Source: Streptomyces sp. NRRL S-87 (GTDB lineage: Bacteria; Actinomycetota; Actinomycetes; Streptomycetales; Streptomycetaceae). Taken from it: a stretch of 47,696 nt of DNA. Below, in pieces: positions 17,653 through 25,524 of the stretch; position 1 is the first letter of the stretch; every line of letters starts with the position of its first letter. A program made the translations under genes and the position numbers. The notes beneath the pieces are model-generated. The model made no database searches. It had not been told where the DNA came from and saw only the letters and a program-made list of their open reading frames with translations. The stretch spans positions 1 to 47,696 of the forward strand of contig NZ_JOGB01000081.1 of the NCBI RefSeq assembly GCF_000719335.1. The letters run 5' to 3'.

Positions 17653-18554
17653 GGGGTGGGTCCTCCGGTTGGGGGCGGCAGCTCGACGGTGTCGTCCAGG
17701 AAGCGGTTGGCGTGGCGTTCGTCGGAGCGGACGGCGGCCAGGGGGATGCCGAGGAGGTCGGAGACGTGCTCGGGCGGGAAGCCGCACAGGCGGCGGAGCA
17801 CCATGACGTCGAGCTGGGCGTCGGGCAGCCTGCTGATCGCGGTGAACAGTTCCAGGCTCTCGGCCAGCTGGGCGGGTTGCTCCTCCGGACGGGCGTCGCG
17901 CAGGGCGACGGTGTCGAAGGCGGCTTCGGCCAGCACGGGGCGTTCGTCGCGGTAGTCGGCCTTGGCCTTGACGGTGGCGCGCAGGATGTTCCAGGCGTAG
18001 CGGCGGATGTCGGCGCTGGCGAGGGCTTCGTCGAAGCAGAGCCAGAGGATGGCGAAGGTGTCGTCCACGGCGATCCTGCGGGTGTCGTCGGGGAGGAAGA
18101 CCCCGGCGTACGCGAGGTAGCCGTCCATGACCATCTGGCACAGGGCGCCGTGTTCGATGGGCCGGCCGGAGCGGGCGGTGGCCACGGCGGTGGTGCCTTC
18201 GGTGGAGCGGTCGACCCAGTCCCGGCTCTTGCCGGCGTCCATGGCCGCCTGCTTCCACAGCCGGTAGAGGGGCCAGCCGGGGATGTCCAGTTCGCCGGCG
18301 AGGCGGTGGATGACCTCCCAGCGCGGGTAGTGGCCGACGCCGCGTAACAGTTCCGACAGCTTCGACTTGGCCAGCAGGACGCCGAGGCTGAGGTCGCTGA
18401 GGGTGCGGCCGCTGGCGAGGTAGCACTTGCGGGTCGGCTCCAGCCAGGCGCGGTGCGAGCTGCTGACCGTGTCCGCGATGGGGCCGAGCTTGCGGCCGGG
18501 GCGGACCGGGGCCGGCTCGGGGGCCGGTCCCGGCGCGTTGAACGACGTCGTCAC
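17649..18554 (-). CDS. HTH regulator with sigma-70 region-4-like C-terminus
   Basis: A 301-residue DNA-binding protein. GTG 18554 overlaps the stop of the preceding small gene (GTGA). After a Pro-rich start, residues about 50-100 look like an XRE-type helix-turn-helix (LSDLSLGVLLAKSKLSELLR, PRWEVIHRLAGELDIPG). The middle (MVMDGYLAYAGVFLPDD...YAWNILRATVKAKADY) resembles sigma-factor region 2 in layout. The end, LPDAQLDVMVLRRLCGFPPE followed by HVSDLLGIPLAAVRS, is like sigma region 4. It probably controls transcription, possibly as an atypical sigma-like factor. The flanking overlapping genes would be its partners. Confidence 0.7.
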   Translation of the reverse strand: MTTSFNAPGPAPEPAPVRPGRKLGPIADTVSSSHRAWLEPTRKCYLASGRTLSDLSLGVLLAKSKLSELLRGVGHYPRWEVIHRLAGELDIPGWPLYRLWKQAAMDAGKSRDWVDRSTEGTTAVATARSGRPIEHGALCQMVMDGYLAYAGVFLPDDTRRIAVDDTFAILWLCFDEALASADIRRYAWNILRATVKAKADYRDERPVLAEAAFDTVALRDARPEEQPAQLAESLELFTAISRLPDAQLDVMVLRRLCGFPPEHVSDLLGIPLAAVRSDERHANRFLDDTVELPPPTGGPTP

Positions 18555-18781
18555 GAAGCGCCGTCCTCCTTGTCGGGCACCGCCGCGACGCGGTGCCCGG
18601 AGGCCGGCGCGGTGCGCGAGCGGGCGCCGCGCACCACCTGGGTGACGGTCAGTCCCAGGACCGGGGCCAGCCCGGCGATGAGGCCCGCGTGGCCCATCGC
18701 GGCCATCGCCGCGCTCCAGCCGAACACCACCAGCAACACCACTGCGACGGCCACGACCGCGGATATCTGTTTTTTGCTCAC
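18551..18781 (-). CDS. Small membrane protein of the regulatory operon
   Basis: A 76-residue protein from GTG 18781 (AGGAG 5 bases upstream). It has one strong transmembrane helix (AVVAVAVVLLVVFGWSAAMA), probably a second hydrophobic segment (HAGLIAGLAPVLGLTV), and a charged cytoplasmic tail. Its stop overlaps the regulator start by 4 bp. Small membrane partners of sigma-like factors often act as sensors or anti-factors, but this is only inferred from position. Confidence 0.65.
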   Translation of the reverse strand: MSKKQISAVVAVAVVLLVVFGWSAAMAAMGHAGLIAGLAPVLGLTVTQVVRGARSRTAPASGHRVAAVPDKEDGAS

Positions 18782-18933
18782 ACGTGCTCCTTGATGTCGT
18801 GCCCACGGATGCGGAAGACCCCGCCGGGACGGGCGGGACCTCCAACGAGCGGGTGCCGAGCCGCTGTTGGAGGAGCATCAGCATGGACCGGCATGTCCGG
18901 ATCACGCGATGTGATCAAGGAATCACGGAACAT
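18778..18933 (-). CDS. Possible 51-codon leader gene
   Basis: A short frame from ATG 18933 (starts MFRDSLITSRDPDMPVHAD, ends IRGHDIKEHV) stops in a GTGA overlap with the start of the 76-residue membrane protein, the same coupling used by the next two genes. The second half has the high GC3 of a coding region. There is no ribosome site, so it would have to be leaderless. It may equally be chance. Confidence 0.25.
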   Translation of the reverse strand: MFRDSLITSRDPDMPVHADAPPTAARHPLVGGPARPGGVFRIRGHDIKEHV

Positions 18934-19234
18934 TAGGAGTCGGAGACGGTCGGCGCGCGGCCGGAGATGACCGTTCCGTTGCACGTAGAGCACACCGGGA
19001 GCGGCCATCGGATGAAGTTCCCGGTTTTCCTTGCAATCCCACCCCGGCACCCCGTCATATGGAGGCAGGACACCTCGGTGTCGGCCCTTCCTCACGGAAG
19101 AGGCGTGCTCCCCGTGCCGAAGAAGGGGAGCGTGCCACGCGCCCTCGCCCGGCCTGAGTTGGAGGCCGGGCGGGGATCGCGCGTCCCCCGCGGGGGGAGA
19201 TGACGGTAGCGCAGGCCGCTGACAGGATGCGTCC

Positions 19235-19741
19235 ATGGACATCCGAGCCGCCCGCGTGGACGAGCTGCCCCTGCTCCAGGACATCGAGCGGGCCGCCGGG
19301 CTGTGTTTCCGGGACATCGGCATGCCGGAGGTCGCCGACGACGAGCCGCTCCCGCTCGATGAGCTCGCCGGCTACTGCCGTGCCGGGCTGGCCTGGGTCG
19401 TGGCCGGCGCCGGTGACGTGCCGGCCGCCTACCTGATCGCCGACCGCGTCGACGGCAACCTCCACGTCGAGCAGGTCTCGGTGCACCCGGACAGCGCGCG
19501 TCGCGGCATCGGGCGGCTGCTGCTGGACCATGCGGCGGACCACGCCGTGCGTACGGGGGCGCCCGCCCTGACCCTGACCACCTTCACCCAGGTCCCGTGG
19601 AACGCCCCCTACTACGCACGCTGCGGGTTCCGGCTCGTGGACGACAGCAGCCTGACTCCCGGTCTGCGGGAGATCCGCGAGCGCGAGGCTGCGCACGGCC
19701 TGGACAGGTGGCCGCGGGCCTGCATGCGCCGGGAGCTGTGA
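19235..19741 (+). CDS. GNAT-family N-acetyltransferase
   Basis: A 168-residue acetyltransferase. It has the typical DIRAARVDELPLLQDIERAA start. Motif A is VEQVSVHPDSARRGIGRLLL (about residues 77-97), with R-R-G-I-G for acetyl-CoA pyrophosphate. Motif B has NAPYYARCGFR (about 122-132), where the tyrosine is the usual general acid. Full length. The acceptor is unknown. Single gene, ATG 19235. Confidence 0.9.
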   Translation: MDIRAARVDELPLLQDIERAAGLCFRDIGMPEVADDEPLPLDELAGYCRAGLAWVVAGAGDVPAAYLIADRVDGNLHVEQVSVHPDSARRGIGRLLLDHAADHAVRTGAPALTLTTFTQVPWNAPYYARCGFRLVDDSSLTPGLREIREREAAHGLDRWPRACMRREL

Positions 19742-19790
19742 CGTCCGCAGCCGTGGCGTCCACGCGCCGGGGCATCCGGGGCGGTACACC

Positions 19791-20177
19791 TCAGCGGGTG
19801 TGCGGGAGCGACGTCCAGGCGGCGGCGAGGCGGGTGACGAGTTCGGCCGCGGTGTCCGGGGCGAAGGAGTACGGCAGGCGGAGGAAGTCGTCGTGGCCGC
19901 CGGTGGGGTCCATGGTGGCGCCCGGGACGACCTCGGCGCCGTGGCGCAGGGCCAGTTGGGCGTAGGTGCGGGCGTCGGTGGCCGGCGGGAGGCGGATCCA
20001 CAGTGCGGAGCCGCCCTGCGGGGGGTGCCAGTGCCAGTCCGGGAGGTGTTCTTCCAGGAGGCGGGTCATGGTGGCGAGGCGCTCGCGGCGCAGGCGTTCC
20101 CGCTCGGGGGCGAGGCCGGGGAGGGCCGGAAGCAGGCGCGCGGCCAGGGCCTGGTCCAGGAGGCGTTGCGCGCGCAC
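19791..20177 (-). pseudogene. C-terminal remnant of a MocR-type aminotransferase/regulator
   Basis: About 128 residues correspond to the last quarter of a GntR/MocR PLP-dependent protein (RRERLATMTRLLEEHLPDWH, PPQGGSALWIRLP, FLRLPYSFAPDTAAELVTRL). The winged-helix domain, the PLP lysine and the large aminotransferase core are missing: upstream is another gene only 4 bp away. It is not a functional enzyme. Either a real truncation or a consequence of the assembly fault at 20883-20947 nearby is possible. Confidence 0.7.
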
Positions 20178-20181
20178 GCGG

Positions 20182-20622
20182 TCAGCGGCCCCGGGGGAAG
20201 GCGGCGCGCAGGACGGGGCCGCGGGTGAGGAGGGCGACGCGCAGGACGGGCAGCATGCAGACGGTCTGCATCACGGCGTACCAGAGCGGGCAGACGCCCG
20301 GGACGAAGTCGACGCCGATGATCGCGATCGGCATGACGAGGGTGAGGGCGCTCACGCGCTCGTAGGCCCGGCGGGAGCCGCGGGAGGCGGCGACGGTGAC
20401 CCGGTGGACCAGCAGGGCGGTCAGGGGCAGCAGGGCCGCCCGGACCCACATGAAGCCGTTCACCATGTGCCCGCTGCTCGCCACCGCGACGACCGCCGCC
20501 AGGGCGGCGGCGGTCAGGGCTGCGTAGAGCGTGATGCTGCGCTTCGCCACGGTGAACGCCTCGTGGGTGCGGGGGGTGTCGAGGGCGGCCGGGGCGGTCG
20601 TGGTGTGCGTCTCGGTGTCCAT
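20182..20622 (-). CDS. Small integral membrane protein
   Basis: A 146-residue protein with about four hydrophobic helices: LYAALTAAALAAVVAVASSG, MWVRAALLPLTALLVHRVTV, VSALTLVMPIAIIGVDFVPG and a segment around WYAVMQTVCMLPVLRVALL. The N-terminal 30 residues are polar and Thr-rich. No transporter motif is recognised. ATG 20622 is chosen because the longer frame upstream is Pro/Gly-rich and not conserved-looking. It ends 4 bp before the aminotransferase remnant. Confidence 0.6.
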   Translation of the reverse strand: MDTETHTTTAPAALDTPRTHEAFTVAKRSITLYAALTAAALAAVVAVASSGHMVNGFMWVRAALLPLTALLVHRVTVAASRGSRRAYERVSALTLVMPIAIIGVDFVPGVCPLWYAVMQTVCMLPVLRVALLTRGPVLRAAFPRGR

Positions 20623-20732
20623 GGCGTCGACGCTGGACAGCGGCGGACGGGCCCGGTACGGGCCTGGGCCCACGGGTGGGTGGGGCCGGCCCCACTGCGC
20701 GGGCCCGGCCCGCACGTCGACCGCTCGTCCCG

Positions 20733-21236
20733 TCAGTCGGCCCGCAGGGCGGCCAGGCGTTGCTCGAACGGGATCAGGGTGGCGGCCGTCGTGGCGTGGA
20801 GCGAGGTGATCGCGCCCGTGAGGGAGCGGGGGGCGATCGCGGCGGCGGTGTCCACGTCCGGGGTGGCGGGGTGGGGGTGGGTCTGTCTCTTATACACATC
20901 TCCGAGCCCACGAGACGTAGAGGAATCTCGTATGCCGTCTTCTGCTTTGTCGATCAGGTCGAAGAAGGACTTGAAGAGGCCGCTGTACGAAGCCGCGAAG
21001 ACCGGTGTCACGGCGATCAGGCCGTCCGCGGCCGCCACTGCGTCGAGCGCGGCGGCGAGGCGGGCGGGCGGGAAACCGGTGACGAAGTGCTGGGCTATCT
21101 CCGTGGCCAGGTCCCGCAGCTCGATCACCTCGGGTTCGGCGTCCACGTGGGCGAGGGCGGCAGCCGTGAGGCGGTCGGCGAGCAGGCGCGTGGAGGAGGG
21201 CGAGCTCAGTCCTGCGGACACGACGACGAGCTTCAT
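20733..21236 (-). pseudogene. CE1759-type NADPH-dependent FMN reductase, disrupted in assembly
   Basis: The N-terminal about 90 residues are a good flavodoxin-fold FMN reductase (MKLVVVSAGLSSPSSTRLLA, LIAVTPVFAASYSGLFKSFF). This is the reductase partner of the LLM oxygenase whose gene overlaps it by 4 bp. After FFDLID the frame enters 65 bp of sequencing adapter, then resumes with a tail ending PFEQRLAALRAD, which fits the family C-terminus. The ATGGTARHSL-type middle of the domain, about 50-60 residues, is absent. The frame is open by chance; the displayed 167-residue product is an artefact. The real gene should be about 200 residues or longer. Confidence 0.85.
20883..20947. other. Illumina Nextera adapter contamination
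   Basis: 20883-20901 is the Tn5 mosaic-end read-through CTGTCTCTTATACACATCT. 20902-20916 is CCGAGCCCACGAGAC of the Nextera read-2 adapter. 20917-20924 is an 8-base i7 index, GTAGAGGA (the one I know as N712). 20925-20947 is the P7-side sequence starting ATCTCGTATGCC. This is synthetic DNA, so the contig is joined wrongly here and genomic bases are missing. Confidence 0.98.
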
Positions 21237-22333
21237 GCCCGGGCCTCCTTCCGGGTGGTGTCCTGGGCAGCCGCCACGCGGGCGGCGTGGGTGGGGGCGT
21301 CCGGTACGCCGGCGGGGCGGAGGTTGGCGAACTCCTTGCGCAGGACCGGTACGACCTCTTCGCCGAGGAGGTCGAGCTGCTCCAGCACGGTCTTCAGGGG
21401 CAGGCCCGCGTGGTCCATCAGGAACAGCTGGCGCTGGTAGTCGCCGGCGTACTCGCGGAAGGACAGGGTGCGCTCGATGACCTGCTGCGGCGAGCCGACG
21501 GTGAGCGGGGTCTGGGAGGTGAACTCCTCCAGGGAGGGTCCGTGGCCGTACACGGGTGCGTTGTCGAAGTACGGGCGGAACTCGCGCACCGCGTCCTGCG
21601 AGTTCCTGCGCATGAACACCTGGCCGCCGAGTCCGACGACGGCCTGCTCGGGAGTGCCGTGCCCGTAGTGGGCGTAGCGCTGCCGGTACAGCTCGACCAT
21701 CTGCTTGGTGTGGGAGGCGGGCCAGAAGATGTTGTTGTGGAAGAAGCCGTCGCCGTAGTACGCGGCCTGCTCGGCGATCTCCGGCGAGCGGATGGAGCCG
21801 TGCCACACGAAGGGCGCGACGCCGTCCAGCGGGCGGGGGGTCGAGGTGAAGGACTGCAGCGGGGTGCGGAACTTGCCCTTCCAGGTGACGACGTCCTCGT
21901 CCCACAGGCGGCGCAGCAGCGCGTAGTTCTCGACGGCGAGGTCGATGCCGTCGCGGATGTCCTTGCCGAACCAGGGGTAGACCGGTCCGGTGTTGCCGCG
22001 GCCCATCATCACGTCGACGCGGCCGTCCGCGACGTGCTGGAGCATCGCGAAGTCCTCGGCGATCTTGACCGGGTCGTTCGTGGTGATCAGCGTCGTCGAC
22101 GTGGACAGGATCAGGTTCTCGGTGCGTGCGGCGATGTAGCCGAGCATCGTCGTCGGCGAGGAGGGGACGAACGGCGGGTTGTGGTGCTCGCCGGCGGCGA
22201 AGACGTCGAGGCCGACCTCCTCTGCCTTCTGCGCGATGGCGAGCATCGCCTTGATGCGCTCGTGCTCGCCGGGCACGCGTCCGGTCGTCGGATCGGCCGT
22301 GACGTCACCGACGGTGAAGATCCCGAACTGCAT
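21233..22333 (-). CDS. LLM-class flavin-dependent monooxygenase (CE1758-type)
   Basis: A 366-residue luciferase-like oxidoreductase using reduced FMN. Landmarks: MQFGIFTVGDV at strand 1, FAAGEHHNPPFVPSSPTTML (flavin pocket), LSTSTTLITTNDPVKIAEDF, RVDVMMGRGNTGPVYPWFG (phosphate contacts), and RQLFLMDHAGLP. ATG 22333 has GGAAGGGGAG just upstream. Its TGA overlaps the ATG of the FMN reductase gene (21233-21236), so oxygenase and flavin supplier are made together. Substrate unknown. An AT-rich block precedes the start and may hold the operator. Confidence 0.88.
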   Translation of the reverse strand: MQFGIFTVGDVTADPTTGRVPGEHERIKAMLAIAQKAEEVGLDVFAAGEHHNPPFVPSSPTTMLGYIAARTENLILSTSTTLITTNDPVKIAEDFAMLQHVADGRVDVMMGRGNTGPVYPWFGKDIRDGIDLAVENYALLRRLWDEDVVTWKGKFRTPLQSFTSTPRPLDGVAPFVWHGSIRSPEIAEQAAYYGDGFFHNNIFWPASHTKQMVELYRQRYAHYGHGTPEQAVVGLGGQVFMRRNSQDAVREFRPYFDNAPVYGHGPSLEEFTSQTPLTVGSPQQVIERTLSFREYAGDYQRQLFLMDHAGLPLKTVLEQLDLLGEEVVPVLRKEFANLRPAGVPDAPTHAARVAAAQDTTRKEARA

Positions 22334-22350
22334 GGCTCCCCTTCCCAAGG

Positions 22351-22370
22351 TTGTTTACAATTCAACTATA
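22351..22370. promoter_or_regulatory. AT-rich candidate operator/promoter of the LLM operon
   Basis: TTGTTTACAATTCAACTATA, an island of low GC 18-37 bp upstream of the LLM monooxygenase start, with imperfect dyad symmetry (TTGAAT.../...CAA). It looks like a MarR- or HxlR-type site overlapping a promoter. No such regulator is adjacent in the window. Confidence 0.35.
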
Positions 22371-22572
22371 CCCGGGAACGGGAGGTGCGACGGGGGTATT
22401 CCCGAGGGGGTGGTCGCCGAGTGGGGCCGGTCGCCAGGCGAGGCCGGTCGCCGCGGATGGTCCATGCGCTGCCGGTCGACGGGGATGTGTGCCGCCTGAA
22501 CGGCCGCCGGGGCGGCGTGCACCGGCGGGGTGGCCGGGGTACGCCGCCCGCGGGGCGGAGCCGGAGGACGGG

Positions 22573-23361
22573 TCAGCTGGGGTCGCGGTCGAAGACCGCC
22601 TTGGACCAGCGGTAGCCGAGGGCCGCGAGGGCGAGCGACCAGGCGAGGGTGAGCCAGCCGTTGTTGCCGATCTCGGTGCCGAGGAGGAGTCCGCGCAGGG
22701 TCTCGATGGCCGGGGTGAAGGGCTGGTACTGGGCGATCGGCTGGAACCAGCCCGGCATCGCGTCGATCGGGACGAAGGTGCTGGAGATGAGGGGCAGGAA
22801 GATCAGCGGGAGGGCGTTGTTGCTGGCGGCCTCCGCGTTCGGGCTGATCAGGCCCATGCCGACGGCGATCCAGGTGAGCGCCAGGGCGAAGAGTACGAGC
22901 AGTCCGAAGGCGGCGAGCCACTCGAGGGCGGTGGCGTCGGAGCGGAAGCCGATGGCCACGCCGACGGCGCCGACGAGCACCACGCTGGCGACCGCCTGCA
23001 GGACGCTGCCGACGACGTGCCCGATGAGGACGGAGCCGCGGTGGATCGCCATGGTGCGGAAGCGGGCGATGATCCCCTCGGTCATGTCGTTGGAGACGGA
23101 GACCGCGGTGCCGATCGTGGTGCTGCCGAGGGTCATCAGCAGCAGGCCCGGGACGACGTAGGCGATGTAGTCCGAGCGGTCGGCGCCGCTGCCGCCGATG
23201 CCGGCGCTCATCACGTCCCCGAAGACGTAGACGAAGAGGAGCAGCAGGACGATCGGGGTGAGCAGGAGGTTGAGTGTGAGGGAGGGGTAGCGCCGGGCGT
23301 GCAGGAGGTTCCGGCGCAGCATCGTGGTCGAGTCGCGTACGGCGAGGGAGAGGGAGCTCAT
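22573..23361 (-). CDS. ABC-2 type permease (DrrB-like)
   Basis: A 262-residue membrane protein with six helices: LTLNLLLTPIVLLLLFVYVF, YIAYVVPGLLLMTLGSTTIG, SVLQAVASVVLVGAVGVAIG, LLVLFALALTWIAVGMGLIS, LPLIFLPLISSTFVPIDAMP and a last one near LTLAWSLALAALGY. The PAIETLRGLLLG segment before the last helix is typical of DrrB-type exporters. Its start lies in an ATGA overlap with the ATPase gene. The two make an export pump for a hydrophobic compound; daunorubicin-type names reflect the family, not the substrate. Confidence 0.88.
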   Translation of the reverse strand: MSSLSLAVRDSTTMLRRNLLHARRYPSLTLNLLLTPIVLLLLFVYVFGDVMSAGIGGSGADRSDYIAYVVPGLLLMTLGSTTIGTAVSVSNDMTEGIIARFRTMAIHRGSVLIGHVVGSVLQAVASVVLVGAVGVAIGFRSDATALEWLAAFGLLVLFALALTWIAVGMGLISPNAEAASNNALPLIFLPLISSTFVPIDAMPGWFQPIAQYQPFTPAIETLRGLLLGTEIGNNGWLTLAWSLALAALGYRWSKAVFDRDPS

Positions 23362-24407
23362 CGGGTCTGCTCCTCGGGCTGGTGGGGCCGGCTCGGACGG
23401 GTGGGCTGCGTGGGCTGGTGCGGCTGGTGCGGCTGGGTGGAGACGGTGGCGGCGGTCAGGGCGAAGAAGACGTCGTCCAGGTCGGGGGTGTGCACGGTGA
23501 GCTCGTCGGCCTCGATGCCGACGGCGTCGAGTCGGTCGAGGACGGCGCGCAGGTCGCGCTGGCTGCCGTCGCTGGGGAGTTGGAGGGCGAGGGACTCGTC
23601 GTCGCGGGCGGCGTCGGGGAGGGCGGCGGCCGCGTGGCGGTGGGCGGCCGGGTCGGAGAAGCGGAGGCGGACGTGGCCGCCCGGGACGAGGCGCTTGAGC
23701 TCGTCGGCGGTGCCTTCGGCCACGATCCTGCCGCCGTTCAGTACGGCGATGCGGTCGGCGAGTTCGTCGGCCTCCTCCAGGTACTGGGTGGTGAGGAAGA
23801 CCGTGACGCCGTCGGCGACGAGGCGGCGGATGATCTGCCACATGGTGTGGCGGGAGCGCGGGTCGAGGCCGGTGGTGGGCTCGTCGAGGAAGATGATCCG
23901 CGGGTCGCCGACCAGGGTCATAGCGATGTCGAGGCGGCGCTTCATGCCGCCGGAGTAGGTGGAGGCGGGCTTCCCCGCGGCCTCGGCGAGGTCGAAGCGG
24001 TCGAGGAGGTCGGCGGCGACCCGCCGCCCTTCGGCCTTGGGGAGGTGGTGCAGGTCGGCCATGAGGAGCATGTTCTCCTCGCCCGTGATCAGGCCGTCGA
24101 CGGCGGAGAACTGGCCGGTGACGCCGATCGCGGCGCGGACGGACTGCGGGTCGGTGGCGATGTCGTGGCCCGCGACCTGCACCTGTCCGCCGTCGGCGGT
24201 GACGAGAGTGGACAGGATCTTCACGGCGGTGGTCTTGCCGGCGCCGTTCGGGCCGAGGAGCGCGTACACCGACCCTGCCGGGATGTGCAGGTCGATTCCG
24301 TCGAGGACGGTCTTGTCGCCGTAGGACTTGCGCAGGCCGAGGGCGGAGACGGCGGCCGGGGACGAACCCCGGGGAGTTGCTGGCGTGGGCATGACAGAAG
24401 TCGGCAC
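23358..24407 (-). CDS. ABC transporter ATP-binding protein (DrrA-like)
   Basis: A 349-residue ATPase energising the permease encoded just downstream. Walker A GPNGAGKTT (about residues 53-61), signature YSGGMKRRLD (about 150), Walker B IIFLDEPTTGLD and the H-loop region VFLTTQYLEEADELAD are all intact. The C-terminal DrrA extension ends HTPDLDDVFFALT. A His/Pro/Gln-rich tail (about 25 residues) then follows and is unusual. GTG 24407 is preferred over ATG 24392 because GGAGG lies 5 bases before it. Confidence 0.9.
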   Translation of the reverse strand: MPTSVMPTPATPRGSSPAAVSALGLRKSYGDKTVLDGIDLHIPAGSVYALLGPNGAGKTTAVKILSTLVTADGGQVQVAGHDIATDPQSVRAAIGVTGQFSAVDGLITGEENMLLMADLHHLPKAEGRRVAADLLDRFDLAEAAGKPASTYSGGMKRRLDIAMTLVGDPRIIFLDEPTTGLDPRSRHTMWQIIRRLVADGVTVFLTTQYLEEADELADRIAVLNGGRIVAEGTADELKRLVPGGHVRLRFSDPAAHRHAAAALPDAARDDESLALQLPSDGSQRDLRAVLDRLDAVGIEADELTVHTPDLDDVFFALTAATVSTQPHQPHQPTQPTRPSRPHQPEEQTR

Positions 24408-24425
24408 GGGGGCCTCCGTTCGAAG

Positions 24426-24556
24426 GCTGGGGTGGGCTGGTGGGGTGGAGCGGTGAGCGAGGGGCCGGGGCGGCCGTGGGGCCGGTGGAGCGGGAGGGCC
24501 GGGGGAGCAGGAGGGCCGGGGCTGGTGGAGCGGGGGCCGCCTGGAGGAGGGCCCGA
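24426..24556 (+). repeat. G-rich imperfect repeats between exporter and DUF4097 genes
   Basis: The + strand consists of runs of 2-6 G in units such as GGAGGGCCGGGG and GGTGGAGCGGGG. It is transcribed as a C-rich stretch in the operon. The G-rich strand could form quadruplexes. No gene is present. Confidence 0.45.
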
Positions 24557-24564
24557 ACGCCCGG

Positions 24565-25410
24565 TCAGGCCTTGGCCCGCAGGACGTCGATGTTGCCGTG
24601 TCGGGTGCGGGCGTGGATCTTGACGGTGTCCTCCGTCTCCCCCGGCGTGTCGGAGGCGCTGAGCATGTTGCGCACCTGCCCGGAGCCGGAGCGGACGTCG
24701 AGCCAGGCGGCCGTGCCCTGGCGGATGCCGACCTCGATGGCGCCGTAGGAGGTCTCCAACTGGACGCTGCCGCGGGCCACCTCGCCGACGCGCACGGTGC
24801 CGTGGGCGGTGGTGGCGGTGACCGAGTCCTCGGCGCGCCGGATCTCGATGTCGCCGTGCGCGCCGCTCACCCGGAGCTCCCCGGCCGCGGCCCCGACGGT
24901 CGTGGTGCCGTGCGAGTTCTTCAGTACGGCAGGTCCGTCGAGCAGGCCGATGCGCAGGCTGCCGGAGCTGGTGGTGATCTCGGCCGGGCCCTCGACGCGC
25001 TCCAGGGTGATCGAGCCGTGCGAGGCGGTCAGCTTCAGCGGCCCGGTCTCGTCGAGGCGGACGTCGCCGGACGAGGTCTTCACGGTGACCTCGCCGAGCG
25101 GGCCCTCGCCCAGCACCTGGGCCCAGGCACCGGTCATGTCGACGCGTGAGCCGGCGGGCAGCTCGACCGTCACGTCCACGGTGCCGGGGCGGCGGAGCGA
25201 GGTGCGCTCCTTGGGCGTCCGTACGGTCAGGACGCCGCCGGCGTACGCGACCTCGGTCCGGTCCGCCGTCCGTACGTCCCGGTCCTTCTTCGGGTCGCGC
25301 GGCTGCACCTCGACGACGGTGTCGGTGCGGTCGCCCGCGGTGAAGCGGATGGAGCCGGCCTCCACGTGGGCGGTGACCGAGATCGGTGCGGGCGTGTCGA
25401 AAGAAGGCAT
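24565..25410 (-). CDS. DUF4097 beta-strand repeat protein
   Basis: A 281-residue right-handed beta-helix-like protein. Repeats every about 20 residues follow the pattern (S/T)SSG-(D/S)-(I/V)R(L/I), for example VTVKTSSGDVRLDETG, LTASHGSITLERVEG, ITTSSGSLRIGLLDG and VSGAHGDIEIRRAED. No signal peptide, so it is cytoplasmic or uses an unknown route. It lies between an RHH regulator and a DrrAB-type pump on the same strand, an arrangement I associate with Streptomyces. Function unknown. Confidence 0.85.
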   Translation of the reverse strand: MPSFDTPAPISVTAHVEAGSIRFTAGDRTDTVVEVQPRDPKKDRDVRTADRTEVAYAGGVLTVRTPKERTSLRRPGTVDVTVELPAGSRVDMTGAWAQVLGEGPLGEVTVKTSSGDVRLDETGPLKLTASHGSITLERVEGPAEITTSSGSLRIGLLDGPAVLKNSHGTTTVGAAAGELRVSGAHGDIEIRRAEDSVTATTAHGTVRVGEVARGSVQLETSYGAIEVGIRQGTAAWLDVRSGSGQVRNMLSASDTPGETEDTVKIHARTRHGNIDVLRAKA

Positions 25411-25524
25411 GGCTGTCCCGTCCTCTTGGGTCGTGGCAACGTCCCTGCTGGTGGGACGTGGTGTGGGTGTGGGCGAGTGGAGCGGGTGGCGAGTGTGCGG
25501 GCGGGGCGGCGGTGCGGGTGTCCG

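Noticed and set aside
20883..20947. A Tn5-like transposon end, since the mosaic-end sequence is present.
   Set aside because: It continues into adapter, index and P7 sequence, which identifies library contamination, not transposition.
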